The notes: a model not told the origin generated them from the letters alone. A stretch of DNA of 64,000 bases from Elusimicrobiota bacterium (GCA_016715645.1 JADJZR010000003.1:291265-355264), one strand, 5' to 3'; shown: positions 15,908 through 25,035, counted from the first letter of the stretch. Program-made: numbers and translations.

Positions 15908-18492
15908 TATTTTTTGGGGCTGGCTTTTTTGAAAAACAGGTGGTCCCCGGCCAGGGCGTCCAGCTCCACATGGTCCCCTTCGTGAAAATCGCCGGCCAAA
16001 AGCTTTGTGGCCAGTGGATCCACGATTTCTTTTTGAATGGCTCGTTTCAAAGGCCGGGCCCCGTAGTCCGGGTCAAACCCCTGTTTGGCCAAAGCGGCTT
16101 TGGCCTCGGCGGTCAGCCGCAACGTCAGTTTTCGTTCGGCCAGCCGCTTTTGAACCAACGCCAACTGAATGTCCACCACTTTTTCAATGTCTTTTTCCGT
16201 TAAGCGATGAAAAATAAGGATTTCGTCGACCCGGTTCAAAAATTCCGGCCGGAAATGGCCGCGCAACGCCTGCAAAACCTGGGCCCGGGCTTCCTGGTCG
16301 GTTTTGGCTTCCGTTAAAAACGCGCTCCCGATGTTGGACGTCATGATGATCACGGTGTTTTTAAAATCCACCGTTCGGCCTTGTCCATCGGTCAACCGAC
16401 CGTCTTCCAGCACTTGCAAAAGAATATTAAAAACGTCCCCGTGGGCCTTCTCAATTTCGTCCAGCAAGAGCACGGCGTACGGCCGGCGTCGCACCGCTTC
16501 CGTCAGTTGTCCGCCCTCTTCATACCCCACATACCCCGGCGGTGCGCCGATCAATCGGGACACCGCGTGTTTTTCCATGTATTCCGACATATCCAACCGC
16601 ACCACGGCCCGCTCGTCATCGAATAAGAACTCGGCCAAGGCCCGGGCCAGTTCTGTTTTTCCCACTCCCGTGGGGCCAAGGAAAATAAAGGAACCCATGG
16701 GTCGATGGGGATCGGCAAGACCCGACCGGCTCCGTCGAATAGCATCCGCCACCGCCCGCACCGCTTCTTCTTGGCCCACCACCCGGGCGTGCAGTTTGTC
16801 TTCCATTTTCAGTAGCTTCGCCACTTCCCCCTCCAGCATCCGAGACACGGGAATGCCGGTCCATTTTGACACCACCTGAGCGATGTCTTCCTCGTCCACG
16901 GCCTCTTTCAACATGGCGGACCCCTTCTGCAGGGCCGCCAAGCGGCCTTGGGCGTCCTTCATCTCTTTTTCCAGTGCCGGCACCCGGCCATACCGCAGTT
17001 CCGCGGCTTTCCCCAAATCGCCGCCCCGCTCGGCCTTCTGCTCTTCCCGTCGCACTTCCTCCAACTTTTCTTTGGCGTCGCGGATTCGGGCCAAACCGGC
17101 TTTTTCCGCCTGCCATTGGCCTTTTAACAGGTCGGCCTTTTGGGCCAGGGCCGACAACTCGTTTTCCAATTTGGCCAGCCGTTCGCGGCTGGGGGAATCT
17201 TCCTCTTTTTGAAGGGCCCGCCGTTCGATCTCCAACTGGCGGCGGCGCCGTTCCACCTCGTCCAACTCCACGGGCATGGAATCCATTTCCATGCGAAGCC
17301 GGCTGGAGGCTTCGTCCATAAGATCAATGGCTTTGTCGGGAAGAAACCGGTCGGCAATATATCGATCCGACAACGTGGCGGCCGCCACCAACGCGCTGTC
17401 GGTGATTCGCACGCCGTGATGGAGTTCGTAGCGCTCTTTCAGACCGCGCAAAATGGCGATGGTTTGCTCCACCGTCGGAGCCCCCACCACAATGGGCTGA
17501 AAACGCCGTTCCAGAGCCGGATCTTTTTCGACGTGTTTGCGGTATTCGTCCAACGTGGTGGCACCCACACAGCGCAACTCGCCGCGCGCCAACATGGGTT
17601 TCAACAAATTGGCCGCGTCCACGGCGCCTTCCGCCGCGCCGGCCCCCACCAACGTGTGCAGTTCGTCAATAAACAAAATAATTTTTCCCTGGGCATCCAC
17701 GATTTCTTTTAACACCGCTTTCAAGCGGTCCTCAAATTCGCCCCGGTATTTGGCTCCGGCGATGAGCGCCCCCAAGTCCAACGACAACACGCGCTTTTCT
17801 TTCAACCCTTCCGGCACGTCTCCCGACACCACCCGCTGGGCAAGACCTTCGGCGATGGCGGTTTTTCCCACGCCGGGTTCGCCGATCAAAACCGGGTTGT
17901 TTTTTGTCCGTCGGGAAAGCACTTGAATCACCCGTCGGATTTCCTCATCGCGGCCAATGACGGGATCCAGTTTGCCCGCCCGGGCCGCTTCGGTCAGGTC
18001 CCGGGCGTATTTTTCCAGGGCTTGGTATTTGGCTTCGGGGTTTTCGTCGGTCACGCGGTGGGACCCGCGCACCTCTGTGAGCGCTTGAAGCACTCGGTCC
18101 CGGGTGAGCCCCTGGGATTTCAAAACCTCCGACCCCGCGTCCCCGGAAAGGCCCAACAAACCCAACAGAAAATGCTCGGTGGAAATCAGCTCGTCGCGCA
18201 AGGATTTGGCTTCGTCTTCGGATTGGATCAGAAGGTCCCGAAACGACGGCGCCGCCGTCAATTGAACGGAACCGCGCACTTCGGGAATTTTATCGAGAGC
18301 GGCGCGCACCGCGGATTGAAGAGCCGATATCGACGTTCCGGCTTTTTCGAGAACGGCAGGGACAACGTTGTCGGGCACTTCCAGCATTGCCAAAAGCACA
18401 TGGATGGATTCCAGCCGTGCGTGGCCGCGTTTTTCCGCGGCGGCGTGGGCCGCTTGGATAGTTTCTTGGGCTTTGAGGGTTTGTTTCAACAT
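15907..18492 (-). CDS. clpB: ATP-dependent disaggregase ClpB
   Basis: This 861-residue AAA+ protein has a Clp N-domain (residues 1-145), NBD1 with Walker A GEPGVGKTAIAEG and Walker B IILFIDELHTLVGAG, the ClpB-specific coiled-coil middle domain (about 400-530, rich in Arg/Glu/Leu), and NBD2 with GPTGVGKTELARAL and LLLDEIEKAH. No IGF/IGL loop for ClpP binding is seen in NBD2, as expected for a disaggregase. With DnaK it rescues aggregated proteins. It starts 5 bp after the pth stop codon, at the end of the glmU-prs-rplY-pth operon; no CIRCE element is visible. Confidence 0.96.
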   Translation of the reverse strand: MLKQTLKAQETIQAAHAAAEKRGHARLESIHVLLAMLEVPDNVVPAVLEKAGTSISALQSAVRAALDKIPEVRGSVQLTAAPSFRDLLIQSEDEAKSLRDELISTEHFLLGLLGLSGDAGSEVLKSQGLTRDRVLQALTEVRGSHRVTDENPEAKYQALEKYARDLTEAARAGKLDPVIGRDEEIRRVIQVLSRRTKNNPVLIGEPGVGKTAIAEGLAQRVVSGDVPEGLKEKRVLSLDLGALIAGAKYRGEFEDRLKAVLKEIVDAQGKIILFIDELHTLVGAGAAEGAVDAANLLKPMLARGELRCVGATTLDEYRKHVEKDPALERRFQPIVVGAPTVEQTIAILRGLKERYELHHGVRITDSALVAAATLSDRYIADRFLPDKAIDLMDEASSRLRMEMDSMPVELDEVERRRRQLEIERRALQKEEDSPSRERLAKLENELSALAQKADLLKGQWQAEKAGLARIRDAKEKLEEVRREEQKAERGGDLGKAAELRYGRVPALEKEMKDAQGRLAALQKGSAMLKEAVDEEDIAQVVSKWTGIPVSRMLEGEVAKLLKMEDKLHARVVGQEEAVRAVADAIRRSRSGLADPHRPMGSFIFLGPTGVGKTELARALAEFLFDDERAVVRLDMSEYMEKHAVSRLIGAPPGYVGYEEGGQLTEAVRRRPYAVLLLDEIEKAHGDVFNILLQVLEDGRLTDGQGRTVDFKNTVIIMTSNIGSAFLTEAKTDQEARAQVLQALRGHFRPEFLNRVDEILIFHRLTEKDIEKVVDIQLALVQKRLAERKLTLRLTAEAKAALAKQGFDPDYGARPLKRAIQKEIVDPLATKLLAGDFHEGDHVELDALAGDHLFFKKASPKK

Positions 18493-18497
18493 AAATG

Positions 18498-19052
18498 TTA
18501 GGCGGGAAGACCGTTGAAATGGTTCATGGCCGCATCCAATCCTTCCGTGAGAACGGCGTGAACCGCCTGGGCCCCGGTTTCCGCCAGCTCCGCCAGCGCC
18601 TGGGCGTCCACTTTCTTTAAAACGAAATCTTTGGGATCCATCCCCGGCGGGACCGGCCCCACCCCGATCCGCAATCGGGCCACGTCTTCCGTGTTAAATG
18701 AATGAAGAACCGAATCCAACCCGTTGTGGCCGCCGGCGCTGCCTTTTCGCCGGATGCGCACTTTACCCCAGGGCAACGAAAAGTCATCGCAGACCACCAC
18801 CAATTCACCGACCGGCACGTGCCACCACTGGGCCGCCCAAAAAACAACGTCGCCGGAAATGTTCATCAACGATTTGGGTTTGATGAACCGGGTCGTCCCT
18901 TTGGACGCCGCGTGGACCTTGTTCTTCTCGTCTTTCCAGGTCATTTTCAACCGCCGCGCCACAACATCGAGCACCTGAAACCCGATGTTGTGGGGGGTGT
19001 GATCGTATTTTTTTTCGTCGTTTCCCAGCCCCACCACCAAGGAGGGAATCAT
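18498..19052 (-). CDS. pth: Peptidyl-tRNA hydrolase
   Basis: This 184-residue protein begins MIPSLVVGLGNDEKKYDHTP followed by HNIGF, which carries the catalytic His. It also has IKPKSLMNISG and VVVCDDFSLPWGKVRIRRKG and then SAGGHNGLDSV, all conserved Pth motifs. It releases peptides from tRNA after premature dissociation from the ribosome. The usual glycine and arginine near the active site (GNPG..., TRHN) are replaced by GNDE and TPHN, mild departures that do not remove the catalytic histidine. It lies directly after rplY (ctc), as in many bacteria. Confidence 0.93.
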   Translation of the reverse strand: MIPSLVVGLGNDEKKYDHTPHNIGFQVLDVVARRLKMTWKDEKNKVHAASKGTTRFIKPKSLMNISGDVVFWAAQWWHVPVGELVVVCDDFSLPWGKVRIRRKGSAGGHNGLDSVLHSFNTEDVARLRIGVGPVPPGMDPKDFVLKKVDAQALAELAETGAQAVHAVLTEGLDAAMNHFNGLPA

Positions 19053-19073
19053 GAACGGGCCCGGTAAAAGACC

Positions 19074-19814
19074 CTACTTTTTGGCGGCGGGCGCGGCCTT
19101 CGCGTCCTTGCCGGCCGCGGGGGCGGCTTTGCCGCCGGCCGGCGCTTTGGCTCCGGCGGCCGCTTCTTCGCCTTCTTCGGGTTTCTTGCCTTTGGCGATC
19201 ACTTCGGGTTCCGTGGCGCCGGGCGCCGCGGCGGCCGCCGTGGCGGTCGTCGTTTCTTCCTCCGCCGGGGCCACGATGTTGACCACCAGGCTGTCCTTGT
19301 CGTTTAGACCTTCGACACCGGACGGAAGAACCAGGTCTTTCACCTTAATCCCCTGATTGATCTGAAGAGCGGTCACGTTCACGGCAATGCTGTCGGGGAT
19401 GTCTGTGGGCAAACAGCGAACCCGCAGGTTGCGCAAAATGTGCTCCATAATACCGCCGCCCACTTTGACTCCGGGCGCGTCGCCGGACAAGACCAAAGGC
19501 ACGTTGACTTCGATTTTTTCCGTCATGGAAATGCGCTGGAAGTCCACATGGATCACGTCGTGGCTCAACACGTCTCGCTGAACGTCCTTGACCAGCACCA
19601 CTTCGGCGCCGCCGTCCAGTTTGAGGTTCATGAGCACGTTGGTCCCGTGTCCTTTCAACAAACGGACAAAGTTTTTAAGGTCCAAGGCCAACCGTTGAGG
19701 ATCTTTTTGGCCGCCGTAAACAACGGCCGGGATTTGTCCGGCGAGGCGCAACTGGCGAAGAGCGCCTTTGGTGTTTTCGCCGCGTTTCGCGGCGGTTAAT
19801 TCAATGGTCTGCAT
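19074..19814 (-). CDS. rplY: Ribosomal protein bL25 (CTC/TL5 type)
   Basis: A 246-residue protein with the two-domain CTC architecture: an N-terminal 5S-rRNA-binding domain (about 1-90: RGENTKGALRQLRLAGQIPA, VVYGG) and the C-terminal beta domain (about 91-185: VDFQRISMTEKIEVNVPLVL). From about residue 186 there is a 60-residue low-complexity tail rich in Ala, Pro, Gly and Lys (EEETTTATAAAAAPG onwards). Such Ala/Lys tails occur on bL25 proteins and are probably flexible. A weak AGAGGT ribosome site precedes the ATG at 19814. It sits between prs and pth, the conserved position. Confidence 0.95.
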   Translation of the reverse strand: MQTIELTAAKRGENTKGALRQLRLAGQIPAVVYGGQKDPQRLALDLKNFVRLLKGHGTNVLMNLKLDGGAEVVLVKDVQRDVLSHDVIHVDFQRISMTEKIEVNVPLVLSGDAPGVKVGGGIMEHILRNLRVRCLPTDIPDSIAVNVTALQINQGIKVKDLVLPSGVEGLNDKDSLVVNIVAPAEEETTTATAAAAAPGATEPEVIAKGKKPEEGEEAAAGAKAPAGGKAAPAAGKDAKAAPAAKK

Positions 19815-19835
19815 GGGGTATACCTCTCTATTTTT

Positions 19836-20807
19836 CTAAAAAGCGAACATCTCGCTGATGGACCGCTCCACATGGATCCGCTGGATCGCTTCAGCCAACA
19901 ACGGAGCCACCGACAACACTCGGATTTTGCGGGCGTCTTTGTGGTTTAAGGGAATGCTGTTGGTGATAACCAACTCTTCCACCGGCGACGCGTTGAGCCG
20001 TTCGATGGCCGGCCCCGCCAGAACGCCGTGGGCCGCCGCGGCCAACACCCGCGTGGCCCCCCCGTCGGACAACGCCTGGGCCGCTTTCACCAGCGTGCCG
20101 CCGGTGTCCACCAAATCGTCGATGATCAACGCCACTTTGCCCTTCACATCTCCGACCACGTGCATCACGTTGGCTTCCCGGGGAGAAATACGGCGCTTGT
20201 CGATGATCGCCAGCCCCGACTCCAACCGTTTGGCGAAGGCCCGCGCCCGTTCCACGCCCCCCGCGTCGGGCGAGACCACCACCAATTGTTCGGCTGGAAT
20301 TTTCTTTTTTTGAAAATAACCCACCAACACCGGGTTGGCGTACAGGTGGTCCACGGGGATGTCAAAAAACCCCTGAATCTGGCCCGCGTGCAAATCCATG
20401 GTTAGAACACGGTCAATGCCCGCCGCGCGAATGATGTTCGACACCAACTTGGCCGAAATGGGAACCCGAGGTTCGGCCTTGCGGTCCTGTCGCCCGTACC
20501 CGAAATACGGCATCACCGCGGTAATCCGCCACGCCGAGGCCCGCCGCAACGCGTCCACCATCAGCAACAATTCCATCAAATTGTCGTTGGCCGGATAACT
20601 GGTGGGCTGAATAATAAAACAGTCCGCGCCCCGAACGTTCTCAGTGATTTTCACTTCCACTTCTCCGTCCGGAAACCGCCCCACGTTGGCCTGGCCCACT
20701 TGGGTTTTCAAAACACCGGCGATTTCTTTTGCCAACGCGGGATGGGCGTTTCCCGCAAAAAGTTTTAAGGGAGCAATCAAGCGATTTTCTTCTTGCTTTT
20801 TAGCCAT
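19836..20807 (-). CDS. prs: Ribose-phosphate pyrophosphokinase (PRPP synthase)
   Basis: This 323-residue enzyme makes PRPP from ribose 5-phosphate and ATP. Visible motifs include FPDGEVEVKI, the flexible-loop region YFGYGRQDRKAEPR, the divalent-cation site LTMDLHAGQIQGFFDIPVDH, and the PRPP-binding signature ALIIDDLVDTGGT. It starts at an ATG preceded by GAGGAC and overlaps the glmU stop codon by 8 bp, so translation is coupled. The operon order glmU-prs-rplY-pth is the same as in Bacillus. Confidence 0.96.
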   Translation of the reverse strand: MAKKQEENRLIAPLKLFAGNAHPALAKEIAGVLKTQVGQANVGRFPDGEVEVKITENVRGADCFIIQPTSYPANDNLMELLLMVDALRRASAWRITAVMPYFGYGRQDRKAEPRVPISAKLVSNIIRAAGIDRVLTMDLHAGQIQGFFDIPVDHLYANPVLVGYFQKKKIPAEQLVVVSPDAGGVERARAFAKRLESGLAIIDKRRISPREANVMHVVGDVKGKVALIIDDLVDTGGTLVKAAQALSDGGATRVLAAAAHGVLAGPAIERLNASPVEELVITNSIPLNHKDARKIRVLSVAPLLAEAIQRIHVERSISEMFAF

Positions 20808-22185
20808 GGGATGTCCTCAATTTAATAAGTCGTCTCTTTTTGGCCCACCCGGGTTTAACCGTCGTGGCCGATCGTTCCACCGCCAACGCACCCGCCGGGA
20901 CATTCTTTGTCAGCGTGGACCCGGCACCCACCACCGCGCCCGAGCCCACCCGCAAAGGCGCCACCAAATTCACATTGGACCCGATAAAAGCCCCCGCGCC
21001 GATCTGCGTGGCATACTTTTGATACCCGTCGTAATTGCACGTAATGACACCCGCGCCCACATTGGTCTTGGGCCCCACCACCGCGTCCCCCAAATAACTG
21101 AGATGGTTCACCTTGGCCCCAACGCCCAGCCGGGCCTTTTTCAGTTCCACAAAGTTGCCCACATGAGCGTCCCGACCCACCACCGCGCCGGGCCGCAACC
21201 GCGTCCAGGGTCCCACCCGAGCGCCGGAATCCACCCGGGCGTTCTCCCCCATCGTGGCATCCAATCGGACCCCGTCGCCCACCCGGCAGTCCGTCAACCT
21301 CGTCATCGGACCGATTCGGCACCGGGCGCCGATCCGCGTGTGTCCGGACAAAAAAGTCTGCGGTTCAATCACCGTGTCCGGGCCTATCCGAACCCCGGCG
21401 TCCACAAAGGTGCTGGCGGGATCCACAATGGTCACGCCGCCATCCATCAACTGGTTTAACGTCCGGCGGTTGAGCCGCTGGGCCGCTTCGGCCAGTTCGC
21501 GCCGGTTGTTCACGCCCAAAATTTCGTCGCCGTTCGGCAGACACAGGGCCCCCACCGGCCGACCCCGCCCCACCAAATAACCCACGACGTCGGTGATGTA
21601 ATACTCGCCTTTTGCGTTATTGGGACGCAAACGGCGTAACCCGTCCAACAAGTCCCTCACCCGAAAACAGTAGGTGCCCGAATTGATCTCCCGGACCCGC
21701 TGTTCGTCCGGCGAAGCGTCTTTGTGTTCCACAATGGCCACGGGCCGGCCCTGCTCCCGACGAATTCGGCCGTAACCCGAGGGATCCGCCACTTCCGCCG
21801 TTAAGAGCGTGGCCGCGTTTTTTTCCCGCCGATGATGTCTCGCTAAAGCCCGAATGGTCTCAGTCCGAACCAGCGGAGCGTCCCCACAGAGCACCAGCAC
21901 ATCGCCACCCCGCCGAGCCAACCACCGAGCCGCTGGCCGAACCGCGTCGCCCGATCCACGCCGTTTTTTTTGAATAAAAAAGGTAAGACCTTTGCGTGCC
22001 GCCAACCGATTTTTCACGGTGTCAGCCCCGCGTCCCAACACAACCCCCACCTGGCCGCCACAGGGAGCCACCGCGTCCAAAACATGTTCCACCAACGCCT
22101 TGCCCGCGGCCGTATGCAATACTTTTGGAAGATCGGATTTCATCCGCGTACCTTCCCCGGCGGCCAAAATAAGAACGCTCAGCAC
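20800..22185 (-). CDS. glmU: Bifunctional GlmU (UDP-GlcNAc synthesis)
   Basis: I place the start at a GTG at 22185, preceded by AAGGAG at a 5-nt spacing; a longer frame upstream does not look like GlmU. The 461-residue protein has an N-terminal uridylyltransferase domain with LILAAGEGTRMKSDLPKVLH and VLCGDAPLV, and a C-terminal left-handed beta helix built of hexapeptide repeats with YLGDAVVGPKTNVGAGVITC and NYDG, the acetyltransferase site. It produces UDP-N-acetylglucosamine for peptidoglycan and lipopolysaccharide. It is the first gene of the block that continues prs-rplY-pth-clpB. Confidence 0.95.
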   Translation of the reverse strand: MLSVLILAAGEGTRMKSDLPKVLHTAAGKALVEHVLDAVAPCGGQVGVVLGRGADTVKNRLAARKGLTFFIQKKRRGSGDAVRPAARWLARRGGDVLVLCGDAPLVRTETIRALARHHRREKNAATLLTAEVADPSGYGRIRREQGRPVAIVEHKDASPDEQRVREINSGTYCFRVRDLLDGLRRLRPNNAKGEYYITDVVGYLVGRGRPVGALCLPNGDEILGVNNRRELAEAAQRLNRRTLNQLMDGGVTIVDPASTFVDAGVRIGPDTVIEPQTFLSGHTRIGARCRIGPMTRLTDCRVGDGVRLDATMGENARVDSGARVGPWTRLRPGAVVGRDAHVGNFVELKKARLGVGAKVNHLSYLGDAVVGPKTNVGAGVITCNYDGYQKYATQIGAGAFIGSNVNLVAPLRVGSGAVVGAGSTLTKNVPAGALAVERSATTVKPGWAKKRRLIKLRTSHG

Positions 22186-22268
22186 ACAATCTCCTTCACC
22201 ACAAGAAAAGCGAAAAGCCCCCTCCAGAATCAATGTTGGGGGAAAGCCATTGCGTTTTGCGAAAAAAT

Positions 22269-22334
22269 GTAACTACTCAGGTATCTTTCCCTCTCCTCTT
22301 GGGAGAGGGTAGGGTGAGGGACCTTAGCTGTTAC
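22269..22334. repeat. Short MITE-like repeat copy C
   Basis: A 66-bp copy with ends GTAACTACTCAGG and CCTTAGCTGTTAC around the CCCTCTCCTCTTGGGAGAGGG-type palindrome. It is flanked by a 7-bp direct repeat AAAAAAT (22262-22268 and 22335-22341). It lies in the glmU upstream region, which otherwise shows no gene. Confidence 0.75.
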
Positions 22335-22392
22335 AAAAAATCAAGTGATTGGCCGTCCTTCGCCTTCCAAGCGGTCGAGATTTTAGCATACT

Positions 22393-22818
22393 TTAGGGTT
22401 TTGCGGTCGGCTCCGCTGAGGGTTCAACCACAGGACGGACCCGGTTCACAAAATAGGGCGTATCGCCAAAAATCCGCGGGGGAACGCCCCGGTGCTGGTT
22501 GTACGTCAAGACCACCCTGTTTCCCATAGTGGATTCCACAGATGGAACAACGTTTTTGTCCCGAACCGTAAAATAAAATATTTCCGGCATGGCTCCCGGT
22601 AAGTTGACCAAGGCCAATTCGCCTTCCCATGTTTTAAAGATCCAACCCCGTTTGGAAAACTTTTGCACGAATCCCGCCCGTTCGCCTGTGGAATACACGT
22701 AGTTAAGAGCCGCCATGCTCCACAACGCAAAAATCACCACCGCGCCCACCAGCGCCCCGATTCCCCACACCACCAGTTTTCGAACAATGGTTTTACCTAA
22801 AGACGCCGATTTATCCAT
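22393..22818 (-). CDS. Small single-pass membrane protein, unknown function
   Basis: A 141-residue protein with one membrane helix (about residues 13-40: VVWGIGALVGAVVIFALWSM) and a soluble C-terminal part, GERAGFVQKFSKRGWIFKTW then EGELALVNLPG and LTYNQHRGVPPRIFGDTPYF. Similar small membrane proteins with a G-x-R-A-G-x3-K-F-S-x-K/R-G motif occur in many bacteria and are sometimes mislabelled as 6-phosphogluconate dehydrogenase; their role is unknown. GGGAGGA precedes the ATG. A TACAAT box in the shared 36-bp motif upstream may be its promoter. Confidence 0.7.
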   Translation of the reverse strand: MDKSASLGKTIVRKLVVWGIGALVGAVVIFALWSMAALNYVYSTGERAGFVQKFSKRGWIFKTWEGELALVNLPGAMPEIFYFTVRDKNVVPSVESTMGNRVVLTYNQHRGVPPRIFGDTPYFVNRVRPVVEPSAEPTAKP

Positions 22819-22845
22819 ATTCTTCCTCCCATAAGTTCATCTGAC

Positions 22846-22881
22846 TGCCCGCATTGTATCCTTTTTGTTACCCTGCGCGAA
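22846..22881 (-). promoter_or_regulatory. 36-bp motif shared with the acnA upstream region
   Basis: The stretch from TGCCCGCATTGTATCC to CCCTGCGCGAA matches 27168-27203 at 32 of 36 positions. On the minus strand it contains TACAAT about 30 nt before the start codon of the 22393-22818 gene, so it may be a promoter. The remainder of 22882-23046 shows no convincing gene. Confidence 0.35.
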
Positions 22882-23046
22882 CACGTTTCTTCCCGGAAGA
22901 CGTTCTTGACCAGGCACATCGTATCCCCCGCGCTCCAACACGGGCAAAAGCGGCCGGGGAGGCCCAGGCGTAGGTGGGCCCAGCGGCTGGGACGGACACC
23001 GGAGGGTGGTCCAGGAAAATCAGAAGAAGAATCCCTCCATCGACAA

Positions 23047-23075
23047 CGGGCGGGCGGCCATCGGCCGCCCGCCCG
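23047..23075 (-). terminator. GC-rich hairpin after the DUF3015 genes
   Basis: A 13-bp perfect stem CGGGCGGGCGGCC closes on a 3-nt loop, 28 bp past the last DUF3015 stop codon. The following minus-strand sequence (TTGTCGATGG) has only a weak T tract, so termination may be inefficient. Confidence 0.55.
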
Positions 23076-23102
23076 CTACTTTAGAAGGTGTCGACTATCG
23101 AA

Positions 23103-23585
23103 TCAGCCGAGCAGTTCGGGGTGGTCCGCAATCGCCCGGGAAAGCCCCTCAAGCATTTCGCTGGAACCCGCCTCCGCCGATGGGAATATTTGCGGATAGC
23201 GCACCCGTGCCAACTGGAAGAAATCGGTGCGGCGCGCCTCGCTCACGCCCAGAAGACCGGCCAGGGTGTTCAAGTATTCCCCGTTCCCGGCGGCCACGTC
23301 GCGTTGCAGACTTTTGAAGTTCACTTCAGCGTAAACTTCCGCCTCGCGACTGGCTTTAAACAATCCGCCTTCCGAGCAACCCGAGGTCCCGGAGGTGATG
23401 CCGAAGCTCTGGGTCCCGTAGATATTGTTCGTTGTCCCGGCAAGAATTTGCACACCCTGGCTGTTGTTTTCCTTGGAAAACAAGATATAGGCCAGTCCGC
23501 AACCCGCCATGGGATAGTTCCCCTTGTCAGCCAACGCCAGCGCCGGGAAGGCCAGCAGTGCCATCGCTAGAATTCGTGATTTCAT
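23103..23585 (-). CDS. Secreted DUF3015-family protein (copy 2)
   Basis: A 160-residue protein with a signal peptide (MKSRILAMALLAFPALALA). The mature part contains YPMAGCGLAYILFSKENNS and YGTQSFGITSGTSGCSEGG, the conserved Cys-containing motifs of DUF3015. The two cysteines in AGCGL and TSGC may form a disulfide in the periplasm. It is paralogous to the gene at 23598-24071 and starts 12 bp after it, with AAAGGAGG before the ATG. The family function is not known. Confidence 0.75.
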   Translation of the reverse strand: MKSRILAMALLAFPALALADKGNYPMAGCGLAYILFSKENNSQGVQILAGTTNNIYGTQSFGITSGTSGCSEGGLFKASREAEVYAEVNFKSLQRDVAAGNGEYLNTLAGLLGVSEARRTDFFQLARVRYPQIFPSAEAGSSEMLEGLSRAIADHPELLG

Positions 23586-23597
23586 TTGCCGCCTCCT

Positions 23598-24071
23598 TTA
23601 AGAGAGAAGATCCGGCCGTTGGGCCAGTTCGTGTTTAAGAGCGTTCAACATGTCGAGGGAACTGGTGTTCGCCGACGGGAAGAGCGCCACGTATCGGGCC
23701 TGAAGCAAGTCATACAGTTCCGGCCGCATTTCCGCCCGCACGCCGAGCACGTCCGCAAAGCCCGCGAGGAACTCCCCGCCGCCCGCGACGATTTCGCGCT
23801 GGATATCCTTGAAGTTGGCCTCGGCGTAAACTTCCGCCTGCACGCTCATGGCCACGAGGCCTTCTTCAGTGCAACCGGAAGTGCCCGACGTGATCCCGAA
23901 AGTCTGCGTCCCAAAAAAGCTGTTAAAAAGGGATGAGACGATCTGCGGAATAGGCTCGTTATCACGGACGCCCGCCATGTAAATCAAGCCACACCCTGCC
24001 ATCGGATGGTTGTTCTTAGCGAATGCCGCAAGCGGCAACAGCACCAAGCCAACCAGGAATGCTCTTTTCAT
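23598..24071 (-). CDS. Secreted DUF3015-family protein (copy 1)
   Basis: A 157-residue protein with signal peptide MKRAFLVGLVLLPLAAFA. It shares with its downstream neighbour the motifs HPMAGCGLIYMAGV and FGTQTFGITSGTSGCTEEGL and the pattern QAEVYAEANFKDIQREIVAG. The two genes are a tandem duplication. GGGAGG precedes the ATG and a good promoter (TTGGCC-17-TACAAT) lies upstream. Function unknown. Confidence 0.75.
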   Translation of the reverse strand: MKRAFLVGLVLLPLAAFAKNNHPMAGCGLIYMAGVRDNEPIPQIVSSLFNSFFGTQTFGITSGTSGCTEEGLVAMSVQAEVYAEANFKDIQREIVAGGGEFLAGFADVLGVRAEMRPELYDLLQARYVALFPSANTSSLDMLNALKHELAQRPDLLS

Positions 24072-24113
24072 TTGTTTGCCTCCCGTTTGAAGAATAAATT
24101 TAACAACAGGGAT

Positions 24114-24142
24114 ATTGTAGTGAATCCGGCGTGTTAGGCCAA
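24114..24142 (-). promoter_or_regulatory. Promoter of the DUF3015 pair
   Basis: TTGGCC (24142-24137) and TACAAT (24119-24114) are spaced 17 bp apart on the minus strand, 42 bp before the first DUF3015 start codon. Confidence 0.55.
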
Positions 24143-24180
24143 CTCTTTCTTTAAAGGTTATTTTTTGCCAAAGTGTGGGG

Positions 24181-25035
24181 ATGAGATTGATTTTGCCCTT
24201 CCGGCCCTGGGGCTTCGTTCTTGTCCTGACGGCTTTGACCGCCTGCGGAGCCGAACGAATATTTTACTACCCAAACCGCATCCTTTATGCCGACCCGGAC
24301 AAAGCCGGGATCCGTTATAACCTGGTCAACTATCCGAGCGCCAACGGCGAGCGCCTAACCGCCCTGTGGTTCCCAGCCGAGGGGCCGGCCCTAGGCACAG
24401 TGGTCCACTTCCACGGCAATTTCGCCAACATGTCGAACCATTTCCCGGCCAGTTTTTTTCTCTCGAAGCGGGGGTTCAATCTACTCGTTTTCGACTACCA
24501 GGGCTACGGGGCCTCCGAGGGAAAGGCCAATCGGAAGAACACCGTTGCGGACGGATTGGCCAGCGTGCAATGGGTTTTGGAAAAGTCAACCGCGCCCGTG
24601 GGCATCTTCGGCCAGTCCCTGGGCGCCGCCGTGGCCAGCGAAACCACCGCGCGGGACCCCCGCGTGAAGGCCGTGGTCCTCGAATCCTGTTTCACCACCT
24701 ACCGGGCGGCCGCCAAACACGTGCTGAAACAGAACTGGGTCACCTGGCCCTTCGCCTGGGTTTTCCCCCCCCTCTTTGTGCGACGGACCCTGGACCCTTG
24801 GGATGCCATGGAAAAAATTTCTCCCCGCCCGGTGTTTCTCATCCACGGCACAGACGATCAAATCGTTCCATCCTGGATGTCGGAAAAGCTTTTTTCCCGT
24901 GCCAAGGAACCAAAACGGCTGTGGCTCATCCCCGGAGCCGGGCACATGGAATGCCGCCGCCGGGCGGGCAGGGCCTACGAAACCGCCGTCGCCGCTTTTT
25001 TTGCGGACGCTTTCAAAGATAAATCGCCAGGCTGA
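24181..25035 (+). CDS. Lipoprotein alpha/beta hydrolase
   Basis: This 284-residue protein has a lipoprotein signal ending in a lipobox-like LTACG (Cys near residue 23). The alpha/beta hydrolase fold shows the oxyanion motif VVHFHGNFANMS, the nucleophile elbow GIFGQSLGAAVA with Ser, the acid in LIHGTDDQIVP and the His in GAGHMEC. It resembles BEM46/serine aminopeptidase S33-type esterases. The substrate is unknown. I use the ATG at 24181; an ATG six bases upstream is also possible. Its 3' end overlaps the convergent DUF4105 gene by 23 bp. Confidence 0.8.
   Translation: MRLILPFRPWGFVLVLTALTACGAERIFYYPNRILYADPDKAGIRYNLVNYPSANGERLTALWFPAEGPALGTVVHFHGNFANMSNHFPASFFLSKRGFNLLVFDYQGYGASEGKANRKNTVADGLASVQWVLEKSTAPVGIFGQSLGAAVASETTARDPRVKAVVLESCFTTYRAAAKHVLKQNWVTWPFAWVFPPLFVRRTLDPWDAMEKISPRPVFLIHGTDDQIVPSWMSEKLFSRAKEPKRLWLIPGAGHMECRRRAGRAYETAVAAFFADAFKDKSPG

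Noticed and set aside
19051..19356. 101-residue Ala-rich plus-strand ORF over the rplY tail
   Set aside because: Mirror of the low-complexity Ala/Lys tail of bL25; no independent evidence of coding.
20644..21459. 271-residue plus-strand ORF opposite glmU and prs
   Set aside because: It is antisense to the hexapeptide-repeat domain of glmU and the start of prs; its His/Pro/Arg-rich composition follows from the GC-rich codons on the other strand, and it has no ribosome site or recognisable domain.
22906..23199. 97-residue plus-strand ORF between the membrane protein and DUF3015 genes
   Set aside because: Arg/Pro-rich low-complexity translation that runs over a terminator hairpin and into a real gene on the other strand; no ribosome site.
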